Positions 53,461 through 62,838 are shown, counted from the stretch's first letter. The stretch is DNA of 64,000 nucleotides from an uncultured Hungatella sp. (GCA_910585435.1 CAJUEJ010000004.1:149700-213699), one strand, 5' to 3'. Notes: generated by a model from the letters alone, not told the origin. Program-made: numbers and translations.

Positions 53461-54894
53461 ATGGCAGGCAGGACGACAAAAAATATGACAGACGGTTCGC
53501 CTATGAAATTGATTCTTGGTTTTTTGATTCCTATGTTGTTCGGACTATTGTTTCAGCAGCTTTACAACATGATGGACACTATTATTGTAGGAAAGTATCT
53601 GGGGGTAAATGCCCTGGCGTCAGTGGGCTCCACCGGCTCCATCAACTTTATGATTGTAGGATTCTGTATCGGCGTGTGCAGCGGTTTTGCCATCCCGGTG
53701 GCCCAGAGCTTCGGTGAGAAGAATGAAAAGGCCATGCGCAGGTATGTGGCCAACAGCGGCTGGCTGGCAGCGTTTTTTTCAGTGCTTATGACCTTGACGG
53801 TCTGTCTTCTGTGCCGGAGGATTTTAGGCTGGATGAAGACGCCGGAAGATATATTTGACGGTGCTTACGCATATATATTTGTGATTTTCTTAGGGATTCC
53901 GGCTACCTGCCTGTACAATATTCTGGCAGGGATCATCCGGTCCATGGGAGACAGCACCACGCCTCTTATCTTCCTGTTGATCTCATCTGTGATGAATATT
54001 GTACTGGATTTGTTCACGATCATTGTCTTAAAGATGGGAGTGGCGGGAGCTGCCTGGGCCACCGTGGTTTCTCAGGGCATATCCGGAATCTTATGCTTTT
54101 TCTACATGAAAAAGAACTATCCCATATTGAAGATGGAGGGGGAGGAGTGGAAGCCGGATATCCGGATCATGAAGACCCTGTGCAATATGGGGATTCCCAT
54201 GGGGCTGCAGTACTCCATCACAGCCATCGGCAGCGTGATCCTTCAGACTGCCGTAAACTCCCTGGGAGCGGCAGCGGTGGCATCCGTGACGGCGGCCGGC
54301 AAGATCAGCATGCTTTTCTGCTGCCCGTTTGATGCCATGGGCACCACTATGGCCACCTACGGAGGCCAGAATCTGGGAGCAAGGAAGCTGGACCGGATTC
54401 AGAAAGGGATCAGGGACTGTACCATTCTGGGGGCAGGCTACGCCATCCTTGCCTATGTGGTGATCTTCTTCTTTGGCGACACCATTGCCCTGCTTTTTGT
54501 AAACCATTCGGAGACAGAGATCCTTCGAAATACCAGGCAGTTCCTGCTGACAAACGCAGCCTTTTATTTTCCTCTTGCCCTGATCAACATTCTTCGTTTC
54601 ATGATCCAGGGGCTGGGATATTCCAAGCTGGCTATACTGGCAGGGGTCAGTGAGATGGCGGCCCGCACCTTCATGGGCTTTTGCCTGGTTCCGCTGTTTG
54701 GCTTTCAGGCGGTATGCTTTGCCAACCCGCTGGCATGGATAGCGGCGGATGTATTTTTGATACCAGCCTATTTTGGTGTTATAAGGCATCTGTACCGCAT
54801 AATAAAATATACAGGGCAGGTTAACACAGGGCGGCAGACAGAAAAACACAAGCAAAAAGGCAAGCATAAACCAAGGGCCACGGCTGCCCTATGA
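53461..54894 (+). CDS. MATE-family multidrug/sodium antiporter
   Basis: A 477-residue exporter with about 12 transmembrane segments. Opening MKLILGFLIPMLFGLLFQQL, IIVGKYLGVNALASVGS, IIRSMGDSTTPLIFLLIS and RFMIQGLGYSKLAILAG are typical of the Firmicute MATE/NorM-like subgroup. AGAGAGGA precedes the start. The upstream gap holds a small palindrome GTACG-CAA-CGTAC (53402-53414) that might be an operator. The C-terminus is Lys/Gln rich and overlaps the next gene by four bases. Confidence 0.93.
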   Translation: MAGRTTKNMTDGSPMKLILGFLIPMLFGLLFQQLYNMMDTIIVGKYLGVNALASVGSTGSINFMIVGFCIGVCSGFAIPVAQSFGEKNEKAMRRYVANSGWLAAFFSVLMTLTVCLLCRRILGWMKTPEDIFDGAYAYIFVIFLGIPATCLYNILAGIIRSMGDSTTPLIFLLISSVMNIVLDLFTIIVLKMGVAGAAWATVVSQGISGILCFFYMKKNYPILKMEGEEWKPDIRIMKTLCNMGIPMGLQYSITAIGSVILQTAVNSLGAAAVASVTAAGKISMLFCCPFDAMGTTMATYGGQNLGARKLDRIQKGIRDCTILGAGYAILAYVVIFFFGDTIALLFVNHSETEILRNTRQFLLTNAAFYFPLALINILRFMIQGLGYSKLAILAGVSEMAARTFMGFCLVPLFGFQAVCFANPLAWIAADVFLIPAYFGVIRHLYRIIKYTGQVNTGRQTEKHKQKGKHKPRATAAL

Positions 54895-55829
54895 TGTGGG
54901 GAGATAAACCGTATCATTCCCTGGACTTTGAGCTGAAAAAGCAGTTTGGGAAAAAGCTGTACAAAATATCCCTGGACGGAGGCATGACCTGTCCCAACCG
55001 GGACGGAACCCTGGGGTATGGGGGATGTACTTTTTGCAGCGAGGGCGGTTCCGGAGAGTTTGCACAGAGAACAGGGACCTGTGAGGATGTGTGGCAGCAG
55101 ATTGAAAAGGCCAAAAAACAGGTGGAGAAAAAGATGCCTGAGGGCGGGAAATATATCGCCTATTTTCAGGCCTATACCAATACTTACGGGCCGGTTTCCT
55201 ATCTGGAACCGCTGTTTACAAAAGCCATAAGCCATCCGGATGTGGAGGTTTTGTCCATAGCCACCCGCCCGGACTGCCTGCCCCCCAAGACCGTAGAGCT
55301 CCTAAGAGGGCTGAATGAAAAAAAGCCGGTGTGGATAGAGCTGGGGCTGCAGACCATCCATGAGTGTACGGCAGAGAGAATCCGGAGAGGATATAAGCTC
55401 CCTGTGTTCCAGTCTGCATACGCAGACCTTAAGGAGGCCGGACTTACGGTGGTGGTTCATGTGATACTGGGTCTGCCGGGAGAGACCAGGGAGATGATGC
55501 TTGACACGGTTAAGTATCTGGGAAGCCTGGCAGTGGACGGAATCAAGCTGCAGCTGCTTCACATTCTCAGGGGAACGGATCTGGCCCGGGAATATGAGGA
55601 GAAGCCTTTTTACCTGCTGTCGCTGGATGAGTACGCAGATTTAATTACAGACTGCATTTCTGTGCTGCCGGAATCGGTTGTGATTCACCGCATAAGCGGC
55701 GACGGACCTAAATCCATCCTTATGGCGCCTCAGTGGAGCAGGAATAAAAAAATGGTGCTGAATACGGTGGCAAAACGGTTCAGACAGAGGAAAATGTGTC
55801 AGGGTTCAGGCAGTATGGTTGACAAATAA
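54891..55829 (+). CDS. Radical SAM protein of the TIGR01212/YhcC type
   Basis: A 312-residue radical SAM enzyme beginning PYHSLDFELKKQFGKKLYKI. The cluster cysteines lie in TCPNRDGTLGYGGCTFC, a longer spacing than the classical CX3CX2C that characterises the YhcC/YtqA group. EIGLQTIHE-like (ELGLQTIHECTAERI) and VHVILGLPGETREMM support the assignment. These proteins are related to Elp3 but lack the acetyltransferase domain; the reaction is unknown. It is coupled to the MATE gene by an ATGA overlap. Confidence 0.9.
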   Translation: MMWGDKPYHSLDFELKKQFGKKLYKISLDGGMTCPNRDGTLGYGGCTFCSEGGSGEFAQRTGTCEDVWQQIEKAKKQVEKKMPEGGKYIAYFQAYTNTYGPVSYLEPLFTKAISHPDVEVLSIATRPDCLPPKTVELLRGLNEKKPVWIELGLQTIHECTAERIRRGYKLPVFQSAYADLKEAGLTVVVHVILGLPGETREMMLDTVKYLGSLAVDGIKLQLLHILRGTDLAREYEEKPFYLLSLDEYADLITDCISVLPESVVIHRISGDGPKSILMAPQWSRNKKMVLNTVAKRFRQRKMCQGSGSMVDK

Positions 55830-55964
55830 AGAAAATTGATTTATACTACGTTCAGCTAAAATTTTGACAAAAGAATAACATGACTGGATGGTTTTAAATA
55901 ATCGTATGGCAGGCAGCGGATAGCAGCCCATGCCGATTCATAATTATTCGAGGAGGAAAGTATT

Positions 55965-56435
55965 ATGCCACGTACAAAAAAAACGGCGGTTGAACCTATA
56001 GCAGAAGCTGTATCTGAGACACCGGCAACAGAGGCAGAAGCAGCAGTTGTTACAGCAGAGGAGCCGAAAAAGACTACGAGAAAAAGAACCCCGAAGGCGG
56101 CGGAAGAGAAGACAGAGGCAGCGCCTAAGAAGTGCTGTGTAAGAAAGAAAGCAGCTGAAGAAACAATGGCAGAGGAGACAAAAGAGGAGCCAAAGAAAGC
56201 CCCAGCCAAAAAAGCAGCGCCGAAAAAAGAGGCAGAGCAGGTAAACATAAAGATTCAGTTCGGCGGAAAAGATTTTTCTACAGAAGAGATTCTTGAGAAG
56301 GCCAAAGCAGCATTTGCGGCGGCCAATGAGGGCGTGGAGATTAAGACCGTGGATCTGTATGTGAATGCAGACGACCGTGCCGCTTACTATGTGGTGAACG
56401 GCCAGGTTCCGGAAAATAACAAGATCGAATTATAA
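55965..56435 (+). CDS. Lysine/alanine/glutamate-rich DUF6465-type protein
   Basis: The first ~90 residues are low-complexity and disordered-looking, histone-like (TTRKRTPKAAEEKTEAAPKK, PKKAPAKKAAPKK) and include a CC pair. The last ~65 residues form a compact domain, VNIKIQFGGKDFSTEEIL to YYVVNGQVPENNKIEL, resembling the Lachnospiraceae DUF6465 family. AGGAGG precedes the start and a terminator follows, so it is a single-gene unit. Function unknown; nucleic-acid binding is a guess from the basic tail. Confidence 0.8.
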   Translation: MPRTKKTAVEPIAEAVSETPATEAEAAVVTAEEPKKTTRKRTPKAAEEKTEAAPKKCCVRKKAAEETMAEETKEEPKKAPAKKAAPKKEAEQVNIKIQFGGKDFSTEEILEKAKAAFAAANEGVEIKTVDLYVNADDRAAYYVVNGQVPENNKIEL

Positions 56436-56449
56436 TGTGAGAAAGAAGA

Positions 56450-56484
56450 AAAGCTGCGGAAGATTGGTTGCCGCGGCTTTTTGT
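56450..56484 (+). terminator. Intrinsic terminator after the DUF6465-type gene
   Basis: AAAGCTGCGG pairs with CCGCGGCTTT (one mismatch), followed by a T run. Confidence 0.8.
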
Positions 56485-56521
56485 TATAGGTATGGGCAAA
56501 GGCTGCAAAAAGGAGGAAGAT

Positions 56522-58192
56522 ATGTTTTACGAAAACAAGCTGTGGATAGGAACAAACGGGGACAACAAAGTGTGGATTCTGCCTGAGATGGCTAACCGCC
56601 ACGGGCTGATTGCAGGGGCTACCGGAACGGGAAAAACCATTACCCTGAAGGTGCTGGCGGAATCATTCAGCGATATGGGGGTTCCTGCATTTCTGGCAGA
56701 TGTAAAAGGGGATCTGGCCGGCATGTGCTGCCCGGGCACTGCCAGCGATTCCATGGATAAAAGGATTCAGGAGCTGAGGCTTGAAGGAAGCGGCTTTTCC
56801 TACAAATCTTATCCGGTGTGCTTCTGGGATATTTTTGCCAGGGAAGGACTTCCTCTCAGGACCACTATCAGCGACATGGGGCCGGATCTTCTGGCGCGGC
56901 TTATGGATCTGAATCCTACCCAATCGGATATTCTGTCAATAGTATTCAAGATTGCAGACGACGAAGGCCTGCTGCTTCTGGACACGAAGGATCTGCGCTC
57001 TATGTTAAACTATGTGGGGGAGAACAATAAGGAATACGCAAGCCGATACGGAAATATGGCGAAGCAGAGCATCCATGCCATTCTGCGGGGCCTGGTTGCC
57101 CTGGAGGAGCAGGGGGCGGATCTGTTTTTCGGCGAACCGGCTCTGGATATCCGTGACTGGTTCAGGACAGGGGGATTTGGCGGGCAGGGAGTGATTAACA
57201 TTCTTCAAAGTGAAAGCCTGATTAACAATCCTATGATGTACTCCACCTTCATGCTGTGGATGCTGTCGGAGCTTTTTGAGATTCTGCCTGAGGCCGGGGA
57301 CTGTGGGAAGCCGAAGATGGTATTTTTCTTTGATGAGGCCCACCTTTTATTTAAGGGGGCGCCTAAAGCGCTGATTTTTAAGATTGAACAGGTGGTAAAG
57401 CTGATTCGGTCCAAGGGGGTGGGAGTCTATTTTATCACCCAGAGCCCCGGCGATATTCCGGATGAGGTTTTAGGGCAGCTGGGCAACAAGATTCAGCACG
57501 CCCTCAGGGCCTATACCCCTGCAGATCAGAAGGCGGTAAAGGCAGCGGCAGATTCTTTCCGTATCAATCCTGCCTTTGACACAAGGGAGGTTCTGCCCCA
57601 GCTGGGAATCGGCGAGGCGCTGGTCTCCGTGCTTTTGGAGGACGGCACGCCATCTGTGGTGGAGAGGGTGTGGATTCTGCCTCCCCAGAGCCAGATGGGG
57701 CCTGTGGATGAGGCGGTAAGGGAGAAGGAGACAAAGGAGAATCTTCTGTACGCAAAATACGGGACTATGTATGACCGGGATTCTGCCTATGAATTTCTGG
57801 AGCGGAAGTTAAAGCAGGAAGCACAAGAAGAACAGGAGAAGGAAGAGGAAGAGGCACGAATAAAGGCAGAGGAAAAAGCAGAGAAGGAGGCCAGGAAGGA
57901 GGAGGAACGGCAGGCCAGGGCCCTGGCAAGAGAGGAAGAGAAGAGGGCCAGGGAAGAGGCAAAGCAGGCGGAGAAAAAGGCAAAGGAGGAGGCCAGGGAG
58001 AAAGAGGCTGCCGCCAGGGCAAGAAAGCAGGCTGCTGCCAGCGTGGCGAAAACCGCCGGAGGAACCATCGGCAGGGAAGTAGGCAATGAGATTGGAAAAA
58101 GTATCGGAGGAAGTTTTGGCAAACGTCTGGGCGGCAATCTGGGCGCCAGCATCGGACGGGGGATCTTGGGAACATTGTTTGGAAGAAAATAA
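56522..58192 (+). CDS. HerA-like ATPase/helicase (DUF853 family)
   Basis: A FtsK-HerA ATPase with Walker A IAGATGTGKTITLKV (about 34-48) and Walker B KMVFFFDEAHLLF, followed by GVYFITQSPGDIPDEVLGQLGN. A long charged, probably coiled-coil segment (about 425-510, Glu/Lys/Arg/Ala rich) and a Gly-rich tail (GKSIGGSFGKRLGGNLG) end the protein. The DUF853 family is widespread and of unclear role, possibly DNA translocation. AAGGAGGAAG fixes ATG 56522. It is followed directly by the FNT-like gene. Confidence 0.92.
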   Translation: MFYENKLWIGTNGDNKVWILPEMANRHGLIAGATGTGKTITLKVLAESFSDMGVPAFLADVKGDLAGMCCPGTASDSMDKRIQELRLEGSGFSYKSYPVCFWDIFAREGLPLRTTISDMGPDLLARLMDLNPTQSDILSIVFKIADDEGLLLLDTKDLRSMLNYVGENNKEYASRYGNMAKQSIHAILRGLVALEEQGADLFFGEPALDIRDWFRTGGFGGQGVINILQSESLINNPMMYSTFMLWMLSELFEILPEAGDCGKPKMVFFFDEAHLLFKGAPKALIFKIEQVVKLIRSKGVGVYFITQSPGDIPDEVLGQLGNKIQHALRAYTPADQKAVKAAADSFRINPAFDTREVLPQLGIGEALVSVLLEDGTPSVVERVWILPPQSQMGPVDEAVREKETKENLLYAKYGTMYDRDSAYEFLERKLKQEAQEEQEKEEEEARIKAEEKAEKEARKEEERQARALAREEEKRAREEAKQAEKKAKEEAREKEAAARARKQAAASVAKTAGGTIGREVGNEIGKSIGGSFGKRLGGNLGASIGRGILGTLFGRK

Positions 58193-58206
58193 CAGGGAGT
58201 CTGTAT

Positions 58207-58785
58207 ATGAATCTACGGATATTTATAAAAGCAGTTTATGCCGGGTTTATGATCGGCATCGGTGGCATGGTATATCTGGCGGTGGAAAACAAAATTGTGG
58301 GCTCCATGCTGTTTTCCTTCGGACTGCTGACCATTGTGACCCAGGGATTTTACCTGTACACGGGAAAGATCGGGTTTGTGAAGACATTTAAGGAGCTTAT
58401 GGATATGGCTGTTGTAGTGCTGGGCAATCTGGAGGGGACATTTCTTGCCGCCATGATGGCTAAGCTGGCCCATGTCAATATCTCAAGCGTGGAGCTGGCC
58501 GGCAGGAAGTTGGCCAATGACGGGGGAACTATATTTTTTCTGTCAGTGCTGTGCGGTGTCATGATGTATCTGGCAATCGACAATTACAATAAGTCAAAAA
58601 ATATTGTGTTTATCATAGCTCCGGTGATGATATTTATCTTATCCGGATTTGAACATTCTATTGCCAATATGTTCTATTTTCATTTGGCCGGGGCATACAG
58701 CCTGAAAATGTGGGCATATCTTCTGGTGATGCTTGTGGGAAACGGAGTGGGGGCAAAGCTTTTTGCCTGTCTGGGAAACAGATAA
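58207..58785 (+). CDS. Short formate/nitrite transporter-family protein
   Basis: A 192-residue membrane protein with about five to six hydrophobic segments. VYAGFMIGIGGMVYLAV, LFSFGLLTIVTQGFYLYTGK, VVLGNLEGTFLAAMM and LSGFEHSIANMFYF are FNT signatures, including the conserved His region. It is about 70 residues shorter than FocA or NirC, so it may lack the terminal helices. Likely an anion channel; substrate not known. Confidence 0.85.
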   Translation: MNLRIFIKAVYAGFMIGIGGMVYLAVENKIVGSMLFSFGLLTIVTQGFYLYTGKIGFVKTFKELMDMAVVVLGNLEGTFLAAMMAKLAHVNISSVELAGRKLANDGGTIFFLSVLCGVMMYLAIDNYNKSKNIVFIIAPVMIFILSGFEHSIANMFYFHLAGAYSLKMWAYLLVMLVGNGVGAKLFACLGNR

Positions 58786-58789
58786 ATAA

Positions 58790-58846
58790 GCCCTGGCATT
58801 GTCTTGCAGGAAAACCGTATTCAGCAAGGCAGTGCCAGGGCCTTTT
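58790..58846 (+). terminator. Intrinsic terminator after the FNT-family gene
   Basis: GCCCTGGCA with CTTGC pairs with GCAAGG and TGCCAGGGC, followed by CTTTTT. A further GC-rich hairpin (CCCCGTCAGC with GCTGCAGGGG, 58970-58991) lies before the convergent gene's end. Confidence 0.85.
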
Positions 58847-59006
58847 TCAGGCTTTATTCGCGCGAAGCAATGAGCCAAGTGCCTGTGTGCCAGTGGTGCA
58901 TGGCCAGCACCGACCGAAGCGGAGCGTAGATCAAATACCCCGCAGCTCTGCTGCGCTGCAAGTTTGATGCCCCGTCAGCTTGCTGCAGGGGCTTTGGCTC
59001 AGATAA

Positions 59007-60080
59007 TCAGTAGCATGTCTCCCGGTAGATGAAATCCTCCTCCAGCTCTTCGGGAGTCATGGTCCTTCCCCAGTGGATGGAAGAATTAAAGTTCCCCTCA
59101 CACAGAGTGATCGAATCGCTGTCCACAGCCAGAATCATGACGGAATGCTCTCCGCCCATATTGTTCTGTACTCGGAGATGATCCCCGACCCGAAGCTCAT
59201 CCCAGTTAAGGTCAGAGGTTTTTGTCTTTTTCGCATTGGCGCCGAAGACCGTATCCTGTACCATAAAGGCGAATCCGGCACAGCCGTACCCAATCCGGTT
59301 GCCGCTGCGGTGGCTGTTATCATTGGTCCATGTCATTCCTTCAGGATAGCTGTCCTTTAACGCGATAATCTTTTCATAAGCCTCCTCGTCAGAAAGGGTG
59401 CTGCCTGTGGCGGAGCTGGTGCCGGAAGATGTGGATCCTGTGCCGGAGGATGTGGATCCCCCGTTGTTCTTGTTGGTAACAGGTGTGATTCTTCGTATCA
59501 GCTGTCCGGTATCAGAGAAATAGTAGGATATATCGTCTATTTCCTGAATCCCTGCCACAGCATACCCTTCATCGTCAAAATAATACTCCTTGCCGGAGAT
59601 TTTCTTCCAGCCGGTTACGAACTCTCCGTCTGCGTCTATATACTGTCTTCCATAGGAATCCTTGATCCACCCTTTGTAGGACTGGGAAGAGCTGTTTGAA
59701 CTGGAAGAGCTGCTTGAGGAGGAAGTGTCTTCACTGCCTGGCTGTCCCACATTTTTAGTCATCACCTGTCCGCCGGATATCCATGCGCCGCTTTCATTAA
59801 CCTCGTATCCGTCAACCGTCGCTGTAGCACCTGCCGGGGAAGCGTACATCCAGCCATTGGCATTAAAGCAATAGCTTTCCGCTATCCCGTCCCCGTTTCC
59901 GTCAATCCATGCCCAGGTTCCTGCCGGATATGTACCGTCATCATTCCGATACCACCAGTTTGATACCCCGTTCTCATTGGCCGGCTTTGTGGGATCCTGA
60001 ACCCAGGTTCCCGCCAGTGCCGGAGTCGTCACAGACAGCGCTATCCATGCGGCAGCGCCTGCCACCCATCTTTTTTTCAT
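59007..60080 (-). CDS. Secreted wall-binding-repeat protein with cysteine-peptidase-like domain
   Basis: A signal peptide (WVAGAAAWIALSVTTPALA) precedes choline-binding-type repeats, such as NWWYRNDDGTYPAGTW, YINADG-like YIDADGEFVTGWKKI and EYYFDDEGYAVAGI, separated by two Ser-rich linkers. The C-terminal ~120 residues are a compact domain with GYGCAGFAFMVQD, VGDHLRVQNNMGGEHSVMIL and CEGNFNSSIHWGRTM. Cys, His and Asn in this order resemble NlpC/P60 or CHAP cysteine peptidases, although I do not recognise the subfamily. Probably a wall-bound hydrolase. GGAGGG precedes its start. Confidence 0.82.
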   Translation of the reverse strand: MKKRWVAGAAAWIALSVTTPALAGTWVQDPTKPANENGVSNWWYRNDDGTYPAGTWAWIDGNGDGIAESYCFNANGWMYASPAGATATVDGYEVNESGAWISGGQVMTKNVGQPGSEDTSSSSSSSSSNSSSQSYKGWIKDSYGRQYIDADGEFVTGWKKISGKEYYFDDEGYAVAGIQEIDDISYYFSDTGQLIRRITPVTNKNNGGSTSSGTGSTSSGTSSATGSTLSDEEAYEKIIALKDSYPEGMTWTNDNSHRSGNRIGYGCAGFAFMVQDTVFGANAKKTKTSDLNWDELRVGDHLRVQNNMGGEHSVMILAVDSDSITLCEGNFNSSIHWGRTMTPEELEEDFIYRETCY

Positions 60081-60128
60081 GTTATATTCCCTCCTGAAAT
60101 TTCATGCTGGATCATCCAACTGCTGTCA

Positions 60129-60137
60129 ATTATACCA
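60129..60137 (-). promoter_or_regulatory. Extended -10 promoter for the wall-binding protein
   Basis: On the minus strand TGGTATAAT (TGN plus consensus -10) lies about 55 bases before the start codon. No matching -35 is evident. Confidence 0.5.
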
Positions 60138-60193
60138 CATATTGTAAAAAAGTGTACTTTTTCTTTGACGGAAATCCTAAACCGTCTGAAATT

Positions 60194-61072
60194 CTAAACA
60201 GTGAATGAACCGGTAAATGTGCGGCGCAGCTGGGAAGGAGATTGCTGATACTGATTCTTAAACGCACGGGTAAAAGTGCTTGGGTTTTCAAAGCCTAATT
60301 CACTGGCAATCTGGGTCATGGGAAACATGGTATAGAGTACCATGTTTTTTGCTTTCTCCAGCCGGCAGCGCTGATGATATTGGATAGGGGACATTCCGAA
60401 AAGTTTTTTAAAGGATCGAACCAGATGATATTTGCTGATGTTAAAGCGGCTGGAAAGTTCATCTAAGGATACGGTCTGTCCGGTGCTGGTGTTAAGCAGG
60501 TGACGGATTTCCAGCATTAATGTGCTTTGAGGCTCATTTTTTATATTTCCCTGGAGAAGCTGCTGGCGCAGGATAAAAGTCCACAGCCTGAGAAAGGCCC
60601 CCTGGGTACTTAGCTGTGCATAGGGAAGCTGGGTCTCAAATTCGAAAATCACCTCAAACAAAAGCTGTTCGAACATATTGATATCTGTAATTTCCAGCTT
60701 GTCCGGAAGGGGGATATCCGATTCTGACAGAATGTCCGGCCGTATCATCTTTTGTTCCTCAGGGCTCATCTGTTCAAGAGGCTTATAAGAGATAAATACC
60801 TGCTCGCTGTCTTCCTGCCAGACCAGATCGAAATGCAGATGAGGCTGCCTGAACCCCTGGGGAGACAAAGGCTGCATGGAGTGGCGCCTGTTTGGACGGA
60901 AAAGGAAAACATCGCCGGGGCCGGCTTTATAAACGGTATCTTCGACTGTAATACGCAGTTTTCCTTCCTTGATATACAGAAGTTCATAATCAAATATAAT
61001 ACGTTCTTCAAGATGCCAGCTGGCATCAATATGCTGATCAATGGCAAAACGGACATAGGGCGACAGCTGCAA
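60194..61072 (-). CDS. AraC-family regulator with cupin sensor domain
   Basis: The N-terminal domain is an AraC-binding cupin (YELLYIKEGKLRITVEDTVY, GPGDVFLFRPNRRHSM). The C-terminal ~100 residues hold two helix-turn-helix motifs (VSLDELSSRFNISKYHLVRS and MTQIASELGFENPSTFTRAF). It is divergent from a sugar ABC operon and probably activates it. I chose a TTG start at 61072 because GGAGGA lies six bases upstream; an ATG at 61141 would include a Tyr/Phe-rich stretch with no ribosome-binding site and unlike the family start. Confidence 0.88.
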   Translation of the reverse strand: MQLSPYVRFAIDQHIDASWHLEERIIFDYELLYIKEGKLRITVEDTVYKAGPGDVFLFRPNRRHSMQPLSPQGFRQPHLHFDLVWQEDSEQVFISYKPLEQMSPEEQKMIRPDILSESDIPLPDKLEITDINMFEQLLFEVIFEFETQLPYAQLSTQGAFLRLWTFILRQQLLQGNIKNEPQSTLMLEIRHLLNTSTGQTVSLDELSSRFNISKYHLVRSFKKLFGMSPIQYHQRCRLEKAKNMVLYTMFPMTQIASELGFENPSTFTRAFKNQYQQSPSQLRRTFTGSFTV

Positions 61073-61396
61073 GGGATCTCCTCCTCTCTGTAGAAAGCAA
61101 TAATTGTATAGAAGTTGAAAATAATAGCTAAAGACATTCATGAAAAGATTTTATATAATAGTAACAGATTTAAGGCTAAAATAAAAGGTTTTTAATTTAT
61201 TTTTCACTAAAATTTAGCCAGATCGTATAAAGTGCGCATTTTATAAAGGGAAAATTTACTAACAAGAATGGAATAATCAGAAAAAGCAGATACTAAAGAC
61301 AAAGTATGCCTATGCCGCTGGGAAAGCGAAAGAGGGCTGGCAGACAGCGGGAAAGGGCATTCCAGGAGTACATAAAAGCGAGAAGGAGGAAAACAT
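61073..61396. other. Divergent intergenic region of the second sugar operon
   Basis: This 324-base region is AT-rich between 61140 and 61260, with several TATAAT-like tracts (61152-61158, 61229-61234 and 61252-61258) but no convincing -35 partner at 17 bases. It is where the AraC regulator would be expected to bind. AGAAGGAGGAAAAC ahead of 61397 is a strong ribosome-binding site. Confidence 0.5.
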
Positions 61397-62824
61397 ATGA
61401 GAAAATCAAAGGGTTTGACAGGACTATTGCTGGCGGGAATGGCTATAATGCTTGTTGCCTGCGGCTCAAAGGCAGAGAGTAAGCCTGAGACTCTGCCAGA
61501 GGGCAGTCCGGCCGGTGAGGCCGCGGCCGGCAACAGGGATGGTAAGGATGAGAAAGAAGATAAGGGGGATACGATTGAGCTTACGGTGATGACCAACGCG
61601 GTGGAAGGGAATCTGGCAGATTTCTTTGACAACAGGCTGCCCCAGCTTTGGGCGGAGTCCCATCCGGACAGCAGGATTGTACTTAAGCATGAAGCAATGC
61701 CTTTCAATGACCTTCAGGGTGCGCCTCTTCAGGTACGATATGCGTCAGGCAATGCACCGGACATTCAGCTGATGACTGTGGAGATGACCCTTACTCTGGT
61801 GGAGGCCGGTTATCTTCAGGAATTGGATGAGTATTACACCGACGAAGTCCGCGCTGATTATTTTGACGGGATTGTTGAGGGAGTATCTACCTTTAACCAT
61901 CACCAGTACAGCTTTATGCTTCACCGGGGCCTGGAGCTGCTGGCCTACGATGCCGCGGCTTTAGAAGAGGCGGGGATCGCGCCTCCCAAGACACCGGAGG
62001 ATTTGATCGCCGCAGCCAATGCTCTTAATTCCTCAGACCGCTATGCGTTCACCGCGTTTACGGACCCGGTGGATCATCTGATTATGACATGGATGCCTTT
62101 TATCTGGGGACAGGGAGGGGATGCGCTTAACGAGACTCTGGACGCAGGGGCTTTGGATACGCCTGAGGTGATAAAAGGCCTTTCTCTGATCCGTGAACTG
62201 GCAACCTCCCCGGCCTTCAACCCTATGCCCAGCCGTCCCGGCAACAACGGCGGTATCCTGGGAGACGGAGAAACTATTTTCCAGTTTATGCCTTTTGGAC
62301 AGTGTGCCATGCTTCAGAGAGATTATGCAGACAGGGTGGAAGAATTGGGGGTGACCCGCTACCCAACCCCGGAGGGCATGCCTTTTGTGACCTTTGGAGG
62401 AGGCTGGGCCCTGGGAGCCAGTGCTGCCAGCAAGCATCCCCAGGAGGCGAAGGAGGTTGCATACTGGATGGCAATCGAGAGCGAGGCCATTGTCAAAGAG
62501 ATGCTGGCTGACAGCGGCAATATGCCCTGCCGCCGTTCCCTGTTAAAGGATCCGGAGATTGCAGCGATTTATGAGGGAAAGCTGTATTCCATGATTATGA
62601 ATGACACAGAGCAGCTGGACGGTGTGCGGATGGCCTATGTTGCCACCAGTGAATTTAACAAGATTCTCATTGATTTAATCGATCGCACCCTGTTTGAAAC
62701 CAACACGCCGGTTGAGACAATCGCCAGGGAGCAGAATGAGAAAATGAATACGTATATTGCCGGCTACCAGGGGCCGAAGGAAGGGTTAAGCAGGAGAAAT
62801 ATGGGACTTCCAGCGGATCAGTAA
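61397..62824 (+). CDS. Extracellular sugar-binding lipoprotein (family 1 type)
   Basis: A lipoprotein signal with lipobox MLVACGSK (Cys22), then a Glu/Gly-rich linker and a solute-binding fold: IELTVMTNAVEGNLADFF, VRYASGNAPDIQLMTVEM, MPFIWGQGGDALNE and PFVTFGGGWALGASAASKHP. The sequence is typical of MalE-like or UgpB-like proteins of CUT1 importers. It heads the operon with two permeases. Confidence 0.93.
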   Translation: MRKSKGLTGLLLAGMAIMLVACGSKAESKPETLPEGSPAGEAAAGNRDGKDEKEDKGDTIELTVMTNAVEGNLADFFDNRLPQLWAESHPDSRIVLKHEAMPFNDLQGAPLQVRYASGNAPDIQLMTVEMTLTLVEAGYLQELDEYYTDEVRADYFDGIVEGVSTFNHHQYSFMLHRGLELLAYDAAALEEAGIAPPKTPEDLIAAANALNSSDRYAFTAFTDPVDHLIMTWMPFIWGQGGDALNETLDAGALDTPEVIKGLSLIRELATSPAFNPMPSRPGNNGGILGDGETIFQFMPFGQCAMLQRDYADRVEELGVTRYPTPEGMPFVTFGGGWALGASAASKHPQEAKEVAYWMAIESEAIVKEMLADSGNMPCRRSLLKDPEIAAIYEGKLYSMIMNDTEQLDGVRMAYVATSEFNKILIDLIDRTLFETNTPVETIAREQNEKMNTYIAGYQGPKEGLSRRNMGLPADQ

Positions 62825-62838
62825 CAAAAGGGGGTATT

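Noticed and set aside
58849..59006. Small gene or RNA in the convergent gap after the FNT-family gene
   Set aside because: Only GC-rich hairpins that fit termination for the two converging transcripts; no start site or coding signal.
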